Assembly (NCBI RefSeq): GCF_024139115.2
Contig: NC_085141.1
Location: forward strand, 373,630,949 to 373,694,948
Reading direction: 5' to 3'
DNA: 64,000 nt
Source: Armigeres subalbatus
Lineage: Eukaryota; Arthropoda; Insecta; Diptera; Culicidae
Shown: one piece after another, positions 46,126 through 56,700 of the stretch
How positions within the stretch are numbered: the first letter of the stretch is position 1
How the letters are laid out: each line of letters opens with the position of its first letter
Notes under the pieces: generated by a model
What the model was told of the DNA's origin: nothing
Database searches by the model: none
Seen by the model: only the letters and a program-made list of their open reading frames with translations
Program-made: the position numbers and the translations under genes

Positions 46126-46549
46126 CAAGGATGTTAATGATCATTCAGTAATTTGCGTTCGATCATTTAGTAGTTTGTCAATAACACATTCCAGAAGCTG
46201 AATTTCAAAATATGTTGTATGGTGGACTTCTAGTGCGAAGGTTTTTCTACAACTCTGCCTAATGGTTCATTGTTTGAATTCCACTAGTAACGGAGTTATA
46301 GCTATAGTTTCAGTAACTTGGACTAAATGATAACAAAATTCCAATCATTTAGTTTGAGTTACTGCAACTAGCGCTCTAACTCCGTTAATAGTTGAATTCT
46401 AATAACGAACCATTAGGCAAAGTTGTAGAAAAACATTCGCACTAGAAGTCCACCATACAACTTATTTTGAAATTCAGTCTTTGGAATGTGTTATTGACAA
46501 ACTACTAAATGATCGAATGCAAATTATTGAATGATCGTTAACATCATTG
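46126..46549. mobile_element. hAT-type MITE, 424 bp, inserted in BEL gag
   Basis: The ends CAAGGATGTTAATGATCATTC and GAATGATCGTTAACATCATTG are flanked by a perfect 8-bp duplication CTTCTACG (46,118-46,125 and 46,550-46,557). The two halves are inverted repeats of each other over nearly the whole length, meeting at a short loop near 46,335. There is no coding capacity. Removing it rejoins the Gag reading frame exactly. Related copies: 50,274-50,680 and 51,851-52,016. Confidence 0.92.
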
Positions 46550-46557
46550 CTTCTACG

Positions 46558-48332
46558 TCACTGTAACGCGTAACGTCGCTTGCCGCTGAAATGATCGCCG
46601 ACATATAGTTGCTGAACGTTTCCAAATCTGCTACTACCATTCGCTGCTTGTAAAGCGCCCAGTCCAATCGAATATTTGCAGGGAGCTTATCGACCAAATC
46701 GTGCAGTAAAGAAGGATTCGTCAGGTGCGTTTGCTGATTAGCTGCCTTCAAATGCCCTACCAGGTTTTGCACGACAACGCCAAAATTTATGAGCGTTTCA
46801 AGCCGATCCGCCTTTGGTGCAGGCGTACTCTTAACTTTACTCAGCAGCGACTGGATCAAGCGTTCCGGGTTGATAAACAGCGTCTCCAATGTAGCCATGA
46901 CTTGTGGAACTGACGATGGAAGAAGCAGGTTGCTTCTAACAACCTCTAGGGCATTACCGCGTAAACATTTTTGCAAACGCATTAAATTTTCCGCATCAGT
47001 ATAGCCGCACATCATCGTCGAATTGCGATAGCTACTAATAAATAAAGGCCAGGCCTCTGGGTCCCCTGTGAAGCTCGGAAGATCTCTTGGCACTGCCTGT
47101 CTCGCTGCCATCTGCTGCTGATATTGACCGAGATGTGGCCCGGCTAATTCGTTACGTGTTGTACTAGCTGGCAGCACCTGTGGATGATATGGTTGCCCTG
47201 GTGGTTTCGGCATCGCATTTACGGGATATAATGGTGGTTGCTGTGGTATGAACTGATGCGTTGGGTATCCTGGAACTGGCATTGTTGACAACGTTGTACC
47301 TGTTGCTGGTACTGGATTCAGTCGTGGTGGTACAGGTAACGTCGAATCTGTAGCTGGCACTGAATGCATAGTCGCACATGGACCTAATGGCACACCATAC
47401 GTTTGCTGCATAACAACCCCTGTTGGAACTGTCGACATCGGCACCGATGACTGAGGCATCCTCGGAACTGGCATGGGCATGCCTCCCTTATTGGTCTCCA
47501 TGTTTGGTGCTGATGATGGCTGGGACAATTGAGCTGGTGTTTTTGAAGGAAGTGTATAGTGGCAGTTTTCTGCTATCGTTGGCAACTTCTGTACACATAT
47601 ATTATTATTCACTTCTCCGCTCTCTGTAGAGATCCCTTCTGGAGGTAGTAAGGGATAAAGCTTGGGTATATTGCCTGTACCGGTGTTCAATCTAGCAGTG
47701 TGGGTGCTGACGACCTTAGTCCCCAATGAGCTAAGCGGAGTTCCATGTAGAAGAATGTTCTGATTTCCAGTCACTGGTGGCTGCGGCAAACTCACTATAG
47801 AATCTCCTAGCGCCGTATCTCCAGCGGTAGCCTCACAATTTCCTGCTTGCATCCACTTTCGAACCTTGTCCACGCTGTTTTCGCCAGTTTTACTGCTCCT
47901 CACACTACCACCTTCATCATCTAACGCCTCCGACATCAGCAACGCGAATTTGTCCTCGATGAACTGCTGCGCTAGTTCTTCCCTTTCCTTCTGAATACGT
48001 TCTTCTCGGCGGCGCTCCAGCTCCTGCCGTTCAAGCATATGCTTCTCTTTCGCTTTTTGAAGTTCTTCTAACCGTTGCATCTCCAGCCGCCTTTTTAACG
48101 ACCGATTGCTGCTGGTTGACAATATCGATTTCGCCTTTGTACTTATTATCGAAACGCACGCTGGACAATTCCAATTGCCATCCGTGACCACATCACTATT
48201 ACCTGCACAAGCACCGTGGTACCAACGAAGGCATCGGTGGCATTCCATCGATGTACCATCGTTGTAAGCGGCCTCACTGCAGCCAACGCAGCTCTGCTGG
48301 TTGAAAGTTGGATCCCCGGATGCTGTTGCCAT
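46558..48332 (-). pseudogene. BEL/Pao Gag with N-terminal PHD finger, disrupted by a MITE
   Basis: ATG at 48,330-48,332. The N-terminus is a C4HC3 PHD-type zinc finger (C15, C18, C31, C34, H39, C42, C56, C59). Residues 80-125 form a charged coiled coil (RRLEMQRLEELQKAKEK). About 230-400 is Pro/Thr/Gln-rich and probably disordered. Residues about 405-595 are the conserved BEL Gag capsid-like domain (LPSFTGDPEAWPLF, CLRGNALEVVRSNLLLPSS). The frame runs without stop into the MITE at 46,549, so only this insertion breaks it. The PHD finger might direct the protein or its complex to chromatin, which is inference. Confidence 0.92.
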
Positions 48333-48380
48333 TGTATACTATACGTCTCGATCGACTTCTTGCGAAACTCTTAAAAGATT

Positions 48381-49003
48381 TGTGGCCGATGGGGTAGTAA
48401 AACTCGTCAACGTCTCTTCAGCGAACAAATGTATTACGCAATGTTGTTGCTTTTAAGCTACGAATAAACTCTGGTTAAGTTACATACAGTTCATTGAGTG
48501 TTCTTATTCATTTACTCACAGTTTCGGTGACATACAGTATGAACTCCTTTCCTGACCTCAATAGTGTGCAATTAAATCTACTTGACGAGCCTAGTATATA
48601 GAATTCTTTGCTATCAAATCTATAAAATTCACTTGACCTTGTTTACCTTTTAGGCTATAGATGAGCTAATTACCACCAATCCGTACTAATATCTTTATCC
48701 GTACTACTAGCTATAAGAATCAATGATATTTTATAAGTTCTAGGCACTATCAAATTCATTGAGTTGATACTCACAATTACTTATTAATTTATATCCAACT
48801 GGAGTTCTGGAAACTTTCTTAATTATAATCTGGAAACGTATACCTAGTAGCGATAACAATTTTTCAATTTTGCTAATCATCTCATCTGACACATTGTAGC
48901 TACATATACATCGACCTACGACCGTGCGATCGAAGGGTGATCCTGATCGCCACCATCTATTGCACACATAGCCATGTGACCGTCTGTGTTGCCAGTGCTT
49001 ACA
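48381..49003 (-). repeat. 5' LTR of the BEL/Pao element
   Basis: 623 bp, the promoter-bearing LTR on the minus strand. It is near identical to 41,527-42,151. Gag starts 49 bases downstream. Confidence 0.95.
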
Positions 49004-49008
49004 GGTCC

Positions 49009-49689
49009 CATTATGGCCAATCTCATAAGAAAACATTGGGATTTGCCATAATTGGAACCAAAATTAAGAATAGTGCCACAACTGGTACATACGGTCCTAT
49101 GATGGATAAGCACTTTCAGGTACTATCACGAATTTTAATGCGGATTTCACATTTGTACTAAGGAGCAGTTCACCATTTTATTATCTCCTTCGTCTGTGAA
49201 AGTTGTTTCGGTTCCGAGCCTTTCTTAAGCAGATCATAGGACTATTATAAAATAAAATCATTTGCAAGGACGTGACCAGGTGTGTGGCAAAAATTGAGTC
49301 CACTTAATTGTAGATTTTAGCGGAATCTACAATGACGACCGTGGATATGTTTATCTTAGCAATTTCATCTATATTTGTGCATAGAAGCTCATCAAGATGC
49401 GCGTTTTAGCGTTTTAGATTGGCTGTGTACAATCACATAAGAGAGAGCATGGGGACTTCTTCAGCAAAACTGTTCGCCAGGATGTTGACTTTGCAGGAAA
49501 AATATAGGGGGTCAAGTTTGACTATACCCAGAAGACCCAGATATCCGAAACTTTGGGAAGATTTCGCTTCTGAGAGCATACAAATGAATCTGACATGTTT
49601 GAATACTAAATCACATTGTTTGACAGTTCTGAATACTCAGACAAGTTGAGCCATCCTGAAAGTTATGTCTGTGATTAATTTTTAAGAAT
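49009..49689. other. Non-coding flank of the BEL insertion
   Basis: No gene or named repeat is recognised. Confidence 0.35.
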
Positions 49690-50050
49690 ACGAGATCCTC
49701 AAGGTACTCCAAAACGTTCTCGTGTTCAGTCCACGGTATCTACCAGATCAATCGAGGCTTTGACAATGTCTTCATCGACGGCTTACATCCAACCTGGTTC
49801 AATAGGCATATACGCATGATGCAAATCATTTTTTTTTTGAAAGGGGAATGCTCTCGATACTCCAAAATGTTCTGAAGTTCATCCCATGGTATCTACAGGA
49901 TCAATCGAGGCTTTGGCAGTGTCCTCATCGTCGGTATACACCCCATTTGGTTCAATAAGCATATACGCATGATGCAAACCCAATTTTCTTGAACACTAGG
50001 GGTCCAAGGTACCTCAAAACGTTCTGGAGTTCAGCCCACGGAATCTACCG
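49690..50050. repeat. Tandem repeat, units of about 155 bp, truncated by an RTE fragment
   Basis: Units beginning GGTACTCCAAAACGTTCT recur near 49,699, 49,856 and 50,009. Each is followed by ATCTACCRGATCAATCGAGG, TTTGGCAGTGTC and CATATACGCATGATGCAAA. The third unit breaks off at the RTE fragment at 50,051. Confidence 0.75.
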
Positions 50051-50273
50051 GATAATTAATTTATTTTGTTAAAATCTAAACAGATAACACTGAATCAACA
50101 ATTTGACGCTACAATCCATGGTTCGAGGCCGCATCTCTCCGTCCTCGAATGCGCCCACGCGCGTCAAGTCGTTTTCTACCTGGTCTGCCCACCTCGCTCG
50201 CTGCGCTCTACGCCGTCTCGTACCTGACGGATCGGAAGCGAACACCATCTTTGCAGGACTGCTGTTCAGCATT
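50051..50273 (-). pseudogene. 3'-terminal fragment of an RTE-like element, family 2
   Basis: On the minus strand it matches the last about 210 bp of copy C (NPAKMVFASDP, RARWADQVENDL), with a frame change before EDGEMRP. The 3' end includes CAGTGTTATCTGTTTAGAT. The upstream side is cut by a MITE starting at 50,274. Typical 5' truncation of LINE insertions may also contribute. Confidence 0.8.
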
Positions 50274-50680
50274 CAAGGATGTTATCAATTATTTAGTAAT
50301 CTTGGCTCGATCATTTAGTAGTTTGTCAATAACCCATCCCAGAAGCTGATTTTCAAAATGTGCTGTATGGTGGACTTCTAGTGCTAAGGTTTTACTACAA
50401 CTCTGCCTTCATTGTTTAAAATCCACTAATAACGGAGTTATAACTATAGTTCCAGTAGCTTAGACTAAATGATAACAAAATTCCAATCATCTAGGGTAAT
50501 TCGCCAAATGCTGAACGGCTAATTTCTTCGCCTATTGTTGACGCAGGTGTATTTCTTATGGGAGCTCAACAATAGGTTTCAAAATTAGCCATTCAACATT
50601 TGGCGGTTTCCCCTAGTTCAAGCTACTGCAAGGCAACTAGCGTTATAACTCGGTTATAAGTTACGTTCAATAACAGATAC
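50274..50680. mobile_element. hAT-type MITE copy, right arm truncated, with nested insertion
   Basis: The left end CAAGGATGTT and the arm TCGATCATTTAGTAGTTTGTC match the MITE in BEL gag. The homology passes the centre and stops within the right arm near 50,660-50,680. A 120-bp element is nested at 50,494-50,613. Because the right end is missing, no target duplication can be verified. Confidence 0.75.
50494..50613. mobile_element. Palindromic MITE, 120 bp, TA duplication, nested in hAT-type MITE
   Basis: GGGTAATTCGCCAAATGCTG on the left pairs with AACATTTGGCGGTTTCCCC on the right, extended by GGCTAATTT/AAATTAGCC. It is flanked by TA on both sides, and the host MITE continues seamlessly across it. 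Confidence 0.75.
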
Positions 50681-51850
50681 GCAGATTAAGAGTTTAGCTC
50701 GAACTGCGCGTATCAAAGCTTCGAACGCAAATAAGTGGATTTGTCCTGAGTTTTTCCCCCCGTGAGCCGCAGGTTTTCTAACGATCGAGTTTTATCTGGC
50801 GCTGAATACTTCGCCTTCCATCGCGGCACTCGCGTGGTCAGTTCAGTCGGCGGCCGGCGGTGGTGACGTTTTTACATAAAAAGAAGGGGAGCAGTCGACG
50901 GGATATGTTTTTGGAGTGTGCCATCAGCAGCCGGGAGAGTCTGACGACCCAAGTCGATAAAGACGACGACGGTGGACAGGTGCAAGACAAATTGTAATTG
51001 GACAACTGTTCGGTTTTTCGAGTTTGTTCTTGCGGAGTGTGTTGCACTTGCACAAAGCTCACAGCATTTGAATTTCGTTGGTATGTCTGACACAGTTGGA
51101 GTGAGGGGGGCAGAGTTGGGTGAAAACGTTGTTGGATGAAACTGCGATAAAAGGAATCAATTTGGATGCTACTTTTTAGTATTTGAATGCACTTGGAGCC
51201 AATTGATGGCTGCCTTTGGCTAATTTTGAATTGCAACATTTGGGAATTGATGAAATTATTTCATTACAACCGACTGAAATTAAGCCTCCTTTGGAATAGT
51301 AGACATTATCGATTATCAATTAATAAAAACTGAAAGTTTGTCTGATCACTTCGGAACATTGACTTAGTTTTAATTCAGGATAAGTAAACATGTGGATTTA
51401 TTGCGAATTGTTAATTGGCGATCTTGTAGGCCGACTTCCTTCACTTGCAGCACTTGCACATAAGGCCGTTACGAATATTAAATTTAAATTAGGTCCTACT
51501 ATTCTCTGAAAGGTCAAGGGGGGGGGGGATAATAAAAAAATAATTTTAAAATGGAAAAAATCAATAAAACTCCTCGGATTTGTTAAAGAATGTTTTGAAA
51601 ATCCTCAAAATTGTTCGATTTTTTTTTGTTGCCCCCTCAAAATATTATTTTTGGGCAAAAAAAACCCAGGGGGAGACATAATTGTTTTCAAATATTTGTA
51701 TCGGCCTAATTAATAATTAAATAACAGCATTATACCATTTGATGCTCAACCCGTTTGGATTTGGCCTTTGGGTTTGTTCGGGCAAATGAACTTTTCTAGC
51801 GTTTGGTCCATTTGAACATCGTTCCCTTATTACACAGTCCGACTTGGTAA
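50681..51850. other. Partly GC-rich, repeat-poor stretch
   Basis: 50,690-51,010 is GC-richer and contains an initiator-like TCAGTTCAGTC at 50,838-50,848 followed by a CGGCGG run. This resembles a promoter but has no supporting evidence. 51,520-51,700 has G and T runs. No gene can be supported. Confidence 0.25.
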
Positions 51851-52016
51851 CAAGGATGTTAACGATCATTCAGTAATTTGCGTTCGATCATTTAGTAGTT
51901 TGTCAATAACACATTCCAGAAGCTGAATTTCAAAATATGTTGTATGGTGGACTTCTAGTGCGAAGATTTTTCTACAATTCTGCCTAATGGTTCGTTGTTT
52001 GAATTCTACATCCTTG
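51851..52016. mobile_element. Short internally deleted hAT-type MITE, 166 bp
   Basis: It keeps the left arm CAAGGATGTTAACGATCATTC... and only the last bases of the right end (CATCCTTG). It is flanked by a perfect 8-bp duplication CTTGGTAA (51,843-51,850 and 52,017-52,024). It is the same family as 46,126-46,549. Confidence 0.85.
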
Positions 52017-52024
52017 CTTGGTAA

Positions 52025-53554
52025 ATAATGTTATACATTATAATAATTGTATGTTTTAAGGAAACTATGTAACGACCTCAAAGCCGAGATATGGGTTAAA
52101 TATTAATAAAATGATGTCCTGCGAAAATTTCTTCCCATGCAAACACATATAGATATGAATATGTCAACAATTTACATGGTAAACATTTAACAACTGACCC
52201 AAAATTGCCAGCAGTCGCCTATTACATGCACTTATCACGTATTACCGCGATTCGCAACAACTAAAAATCGAATTACGGTAATAACCCGCCACAAGTGCGC
52301 GCACTTGATCAATTGCGCCACCACACCCCTCCACACCCCACCACACAGCGACGATGCACCGCCTCAGTCCATAAAAAAACCGGCCTTGTTTTTCCCCCCA
52401 TGATTGTTATACATTACGTGTTGCATTTAGCTTCTTTTGGGCGAATTTTTTTATGACGAGCTCCCGGTTTATGACAGCCTTCTTGCATGATGATAATACG
52501 AAATTCAAATTGCCGAAAAAAAAGTTTTTGGTAGCAGGGCAATGAAGCCGCGAGGAGTTGATAATATTTATTTTGGACTGCGCTTCTGAGACGATGATGG
52601 GCGATGGGTGAATTTTATTTCTGGTGCAACTTCTTCTCAGCCAGCAACGGCAGCAGGGGCAGTAATGATGCCAATTTATATAAAATATCAAGTTTTCTGT
52701 TGATTTTATGATGGTGAGTGATCTGCTTTTGGAACTGAGCGGTAGAACTGTCGGAATGGGCGGACCTGGAGGATGGAAGAAAGGGTGCCTGTCAATAAAC
52801 TTCTGATTTGCGAGTACGTTGGATTAATGCATGAAAACGTTTCCATGAAAGGAATTATGGGCCCCGCAGCGGTGGTAATGGGTAATCATAAGGGTAAACA
52901 TTGAACATTTTCAGCTGCTGAGCTGGAGAGGTGTTTGCACAGCATTTTTTGGGAAAGGAGTTAATGGTTTGTTTAATTTCGTGAGAATTGAAGCCTTCTG
53001 GGAAATTTGATGAGACTAAATAGCCATGATCTTGAAATCTTTCTAGTGAATAAGTGTTGTAAAACATAACCAGCAGTATACTCTTCTCATTGGATGGCCA
53101 TATTTTATGTGGTTTTGACCAAAAAGTATAACTAATCGTACTGACCTAACTAACCCAATGAATAAAGGTTTTGGTCCTGTATTTGTTTTGAGAACTCACG
53201 AACATGTTGTACATAGAAGAATCATTTCTGAAATCCAAAATTATTCCTAGGGAAGAAACAGTTCTGCAGCGTTTCCTCTTTCGACGTAATCTATCGTAAG
53301 GCCTTGCACGCATAATCATCCAGAATTGAGGATTCTCTTTCCGCATCTTCAGCCAACGATTTGGAAATGTACTCCTGCATAGTCGATCTTACAATTGTGG
53401 GGTTCTCTTCCAGCCCGTGAGAGTTTTTTTTTTGCTTTTTGGATACGCCAGCTCCTCAGCACTTACTCACTCTTTGACCTGTGCGCCAGTTGACATCTTA
53501 TCAGCAACGGCGTGATAGAAAATTTCCAGCCAATAGTGGCGGCGTGTCTTAGAA
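52025..53554. other. Non-coding stretch
   Basis: It includes a C-rich segment near 52,310-52,350 (CCACACCCCTCCACACCCCA) and otherwise AT-rich DNA. No gene is recognised. Confidence 0.3.
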
Positions 53555-54970
53555 AATTTCTCCGGAAATTCCTTCAGCAATTCCTTCGAAAGCTCCTCAA
53601 AAATATTCTCCAGTAACTCCGGAAGATCCACCAAGAATTACTCAGATAGTTCCACAAGCAATTTATAGAGAAGTTCTTCCATCAATTCTTTCACAAGTTC
53701 ATCGTATAATTCTCCGAAAGTTCCTCCAGAAATTTCACCGGAACTTCCTTCAGCAATTCTCTAAGAATTCCTCCAATAATTTCTCCGGGAGTTCCTCAGA
53801 AGCTCTTCCAGCAATTATTTCGGAAATTCCTCCAGCGATTCCTTTGGAAGTTCCTTCAGCAATTCCTATGAAAATTCCTCCAGAAATATCTCCAGCAATT
53901 CCACTGGAAATTTCTACGAGAATTTCTTCCGGTGATTCCTTTGGAAGTTCCTTCAGCCTTTTCTTTCGAATCTCCCGTAGCAATTCATCCTGATTTTTTT
54001 TATCTTTATTGAAGTGATTTTTTAATTTGAAATTAAGTTCATCACTCAAATTCATCCTGAAGTTCTAATAGCAGTTTTCTGGAAATTCCTCCATCAATTT
54101 CTCCGAAAGGTCCTCCAGCAATTCCTCCGTCAGTGTCTTCTTGCCCTCCGAAATTTCCTTCAGCAATTACTTTGGAATTTTCTTCAGCAGTCCCTCCGGA
54201 ACTTCTTCCAGCAACTCTTTCGTCAGTTTCTCCTGACATTCCTTCGAAATTCCCTTCAGCAATTTTTCCTAAAGTTCTTCCACTATTTATTCTAAAATTC
54301 CTCCTTAAGTATATTTTGACACAGCTGCGTCGAAACGTCAGGTAATTAATAAAATCGTTGTATTAATTGTCAGATTGATTGCCGTTCAATAAATATAAAT
54401 AAAACGTAAAGTCATAATCAGTAAATTTCCTCCTTAAGTTTCTTCAGGAAATCCTCTGGAAGCTCCTCCAGGAATTACTTCTAAAGTTTTTCCAGCAATT
54501 TCTCTGAAACTTCTTCCAGCAAATCTTCAGTCAGTTTTTTCCTAAAATTCCTCAGAAAGTTCCTCCAACAATTTATCCACAAGTTCCTCCAGTAATTCCC
54601 CAGAATTTTCTCCAGAACTTTCTCCAGCAATTCTTCGGCAAAATGCTCCGAGAATTCCTTCAAGGATCGCTCCGGAAGTTCCTCCAGGGATGCCTCCGGC
54701 AATTGCTCCAGAAGTTCCCCCGAAACTTCTTCCAGAAATTCCGCAAGTTCCTCCAGCAATTTCTCCGGAAGTACCTTCAACAATTCCTCCGGAAGTTCCT
54801 TCAGACATTCCTACAAAAATTTCTTCGAAGGTTCCTCCAGCATTTCATGCAGAAGTGCTTCCATCAATCTTCCGGAAGTTCTTTCAGCAATTCCTTCGAA
54901 AGTTTCCCCGGAAGTTCCTTCAGCAATTACTCTGGACGTTCCTCCACAAATTTCTCTGAAAGTTCCTCCA
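53555..54970. repeat. Degenerate minisatellite, 12-bp period (CCTCCRGMARTT)
   Basis: Units such as CCTCCAGCAATT and CCTCCGGAAGTT alternate with a strict 12-bp step over long stretches (clearest at 54,660-54,850). Breaks fall at about 54,000-54,060 and 54,330-54,420. Because 12 is a multiple of 3, each frame reads a 4-residue repeat and stays open for up to about 110 codons on either strand (for example PPEV/PPAI types). These frames are composition effects, and I call no gene. Confidence 0.85.
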
Positions 54971-54974
54971 GCAA

Positions 54975-55665
54975 TATTTGAAGTTATGGCTTTCAGTCTT
55001 CTTATGCTCAAAAACGGTTTTACGTTTTTATCCGACGTTTCGGTTACATATATTGTACCTTTATCAAGGAGTCTGTGGACAATGGAGGATTATGTTGTAT
55101 TAATGTTGTATGTTGTGTATGTTCAGGATTACTTACTAACTAAGTCCCGTTACATTGTTACATTGTCTTAGCATAGAATGTTTTGTCACAACTTTATGTA
55201 TACTGCAAAGAACGAGAAACACTGATTGTAACTGGCGCACTCACTGTGTAAGTGGTCTTCATAAATTTTACTTACATCGCCCCCTCTATTTTCCGGTAGG
55301 GGCTGCGAAATTTTAATTTATCCGGACGCGTGCTTGTTCTACACACCTGGTGCAGTAACCAACACGAAAGGAGCGAAAACAAAGCGAGAATCACCATTTT
55401 TCTGTGGGGGCTGCCTATTCGATTCTGTTTTTTTCGCACTTGTATACAAGTTTGATAAATTTGTTATCATGGCTTGTTATGATTCGGCACAGTTTTTGCC
55501 TCTCTTTTATTGTTGTTCGTTATCTATTGAGAGCGATTTCTGCAAACCCTGCCACAGACTCCTTGATAAAGGTACAATATATGTAACCGAAACGTCGGAT
55601 GAAAACGTAAAACCCGGTTTTGAGCATAAGAAAACTGAAAGCCATAACCTCAAATATCACCATCA
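54975..55665. mobile_element. Foldback element with about 110-bp terminal inverted repeats, inserted in the minisatellite
   Basis: The left end ATATTTGAAGTTATGGCTTT through CCGACGTTTCGGTTACATA to TCAAGGAGTCTGTGG (54,974-55,080) is matched in reverse complement by CCACAGACTCCTTGA through GAAACGTCGG to AGCCATAACCTCAAATAT (55,551-55,660). The centre of about 470 bp has no supported gene (one 136-codon frame runs across the right arm). The minisatellite continues on both sides. Confidence 0.75.
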
Positions 55666-55679
55666 TAGTCGATCTCTTC

Positions 55680-56700
55680 TAGAAAGTTCATCCAGCAATT
55701 CATCCGAAAAATCCTCCAACAAATCCTTTAGAAGTTCATCGTAGAATTTCTCCGGGAGCTCCTCCAGAAATGTCTCCAGAAGTAAGTTCAGGAGTTCTCT
55801 TTAGGAAGTTCTCTAAAAAATTCTACAGAACTGCCGTAATCTGAAAAAGTGACGTAAGCGCCATTTTCCAAAAATGATGTTTACGAGTAGTACTCATCGA
55901 GCTCTTTAACAGAAAAATGACAAACATGCATGTTGTAATTTGGCTGTCACGTCACTTTCTCATATTACGGCAGAGAAGTCCTCCGGAAGTTCCGCCGGGA
56001 GTTCTTCTGGAAATAGTTGTTTTTCATTCAAAAACAGACTGTACCGCATAATTTATCATCGATAAGTAACTTCTGGGAGCAATTCTCTAAGATTTTTTGG
56101 TGAATTTCCCAAATGGACTTCTTTAATAAATTCTCGAAAAAAAAATTCTGAGTTGTTCGAGAAATTCCGGAAGAAATCCATCAAGGAATACGTAATTTGA
56201 GCTCCTGAAGAAATGTTTGGATAACTTCTTGAAGGAATTTCAGGTTGATCTCCCGGCGAACTTTCAGGAGAAGCTCTCGAAAGATTTTTTTTTCGAAAGT
56301 ACCTCCGGCAATTCCTCCGAAAGTTCCTTTTGAAATTCCTCCTGAAGAACTTCATGAATTCCTCAGGAAGTTCCTTCAACAATTCCGTCGGAAGTTACTT
56401 CAGCAATTTCCCCGGAAGTTCCTTCAACAATTCCTCCGAAAGTTCCATCAGCAAATTCTTCTGAAGTTCCTCCAGCAATTTCACCGAAAGTTTTTTTTAT
56501 TTCTTTACTAACGAGACTTTCTGCCCAAGGCTGGCTTGTCTCGTGCACCTGGAAGTTAATCCAAAATTTCTTTTTTTTTATGTCCGTCCAGCAATTCCTT
56601 TGGATGTCCCTTCAGCAATTCCTTTAGAAGCTCCTTCAGAAACTTTTTTCCAGGAATTCCTCCGATGAATCTTATAGGAAGTTTCTCCGGGTTCTTTCGG
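55680..56700. repeat. Degenerate 12-bp minisatellite, continued
   Basis: The same CCTCCRGMAATT-type units continue at 55,680-55,830, 55,975-56,030, 56,230-56,500 and 56,580-56,700. A 143-bp palindromic element interrupts at 55,831. A GAGACTTTCTGCCC...GTCTCGTGCA block at 56,500-56,580 interrupts again; it looks like the 3' end of a minus-strand SINE or LINE but was not identified. Confidence 0.75.
55831..55973. mobile_element. Palindromic MITE, 143 bp
   Basis: CTGCCGTAATCTGAAAAAGT followed by GACGT on the left pairs with ACGTCACTTTCTCATATTAC and GGCAG on the right. It lies inside the 12-bp minisatellite. No clear target duplication is seen. Confidence 0.75.

Larger units (their letters stand above)
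41527..49003 (-). mobile_element. BEL/Pao LTR retrotransposon, 7,477 bp, structurally complete ends, coding region broken
   Basis: It is bounded by two LTRs (41,527-42,151 and 48,381-49,003) and flanked by a 5-bp target duplication GGTCC (41,522-41,526 and 49,004-49,008). The coding order on the minus strand is Gag with PHD finger, zinc knuckle, protease, RT, RNase H, integrase N-terminus, deletion, integrase C-terminus, which is the BEL/Pao order. LTRs differ by two substitutions and one 2-bp indel by eye, so the insertion is young. A hAT-type MITE sits in gag. The primer-binding site next to the 5' LTR does not start with the usual TGG and was not identified. A G-rich run (GGGTCGGGGAA) precedes the 3' LTR as polypurine tract candidate. 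Confidence 0.95.

Noticed and set aside
46126..46549. CRISPR-like or regulatory palindrome in the middle of gag
   Set aside because: Single inverted repeat with 8-bp target duplication, which is a MITE. No spaced direct repeats of CRISPR type occur anywhere in the window.
41527..49003. BEL element as an envelope-bearing (errantivirus-like) retrovirus
   Set aside because: The stop of the polyprotein (42,196) is 44 bases from the 3' LTR, leaving no room for an env gene.
50838..50980. Host promoter with initiator TCAGTT and downstream GC-rich leader
   Set aside because: Only a short initiator-like match. No TATA, no convincing downstream element, no open frame or splice pattern. Kept only as a remark.
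54481..54981. Overlapping open frames of 90-110 codons on both strands
   Set aside because: They are produced by the 12-bp repeat period, which avoids stops in all frames. The peptides are only tetrapeptide repeats.
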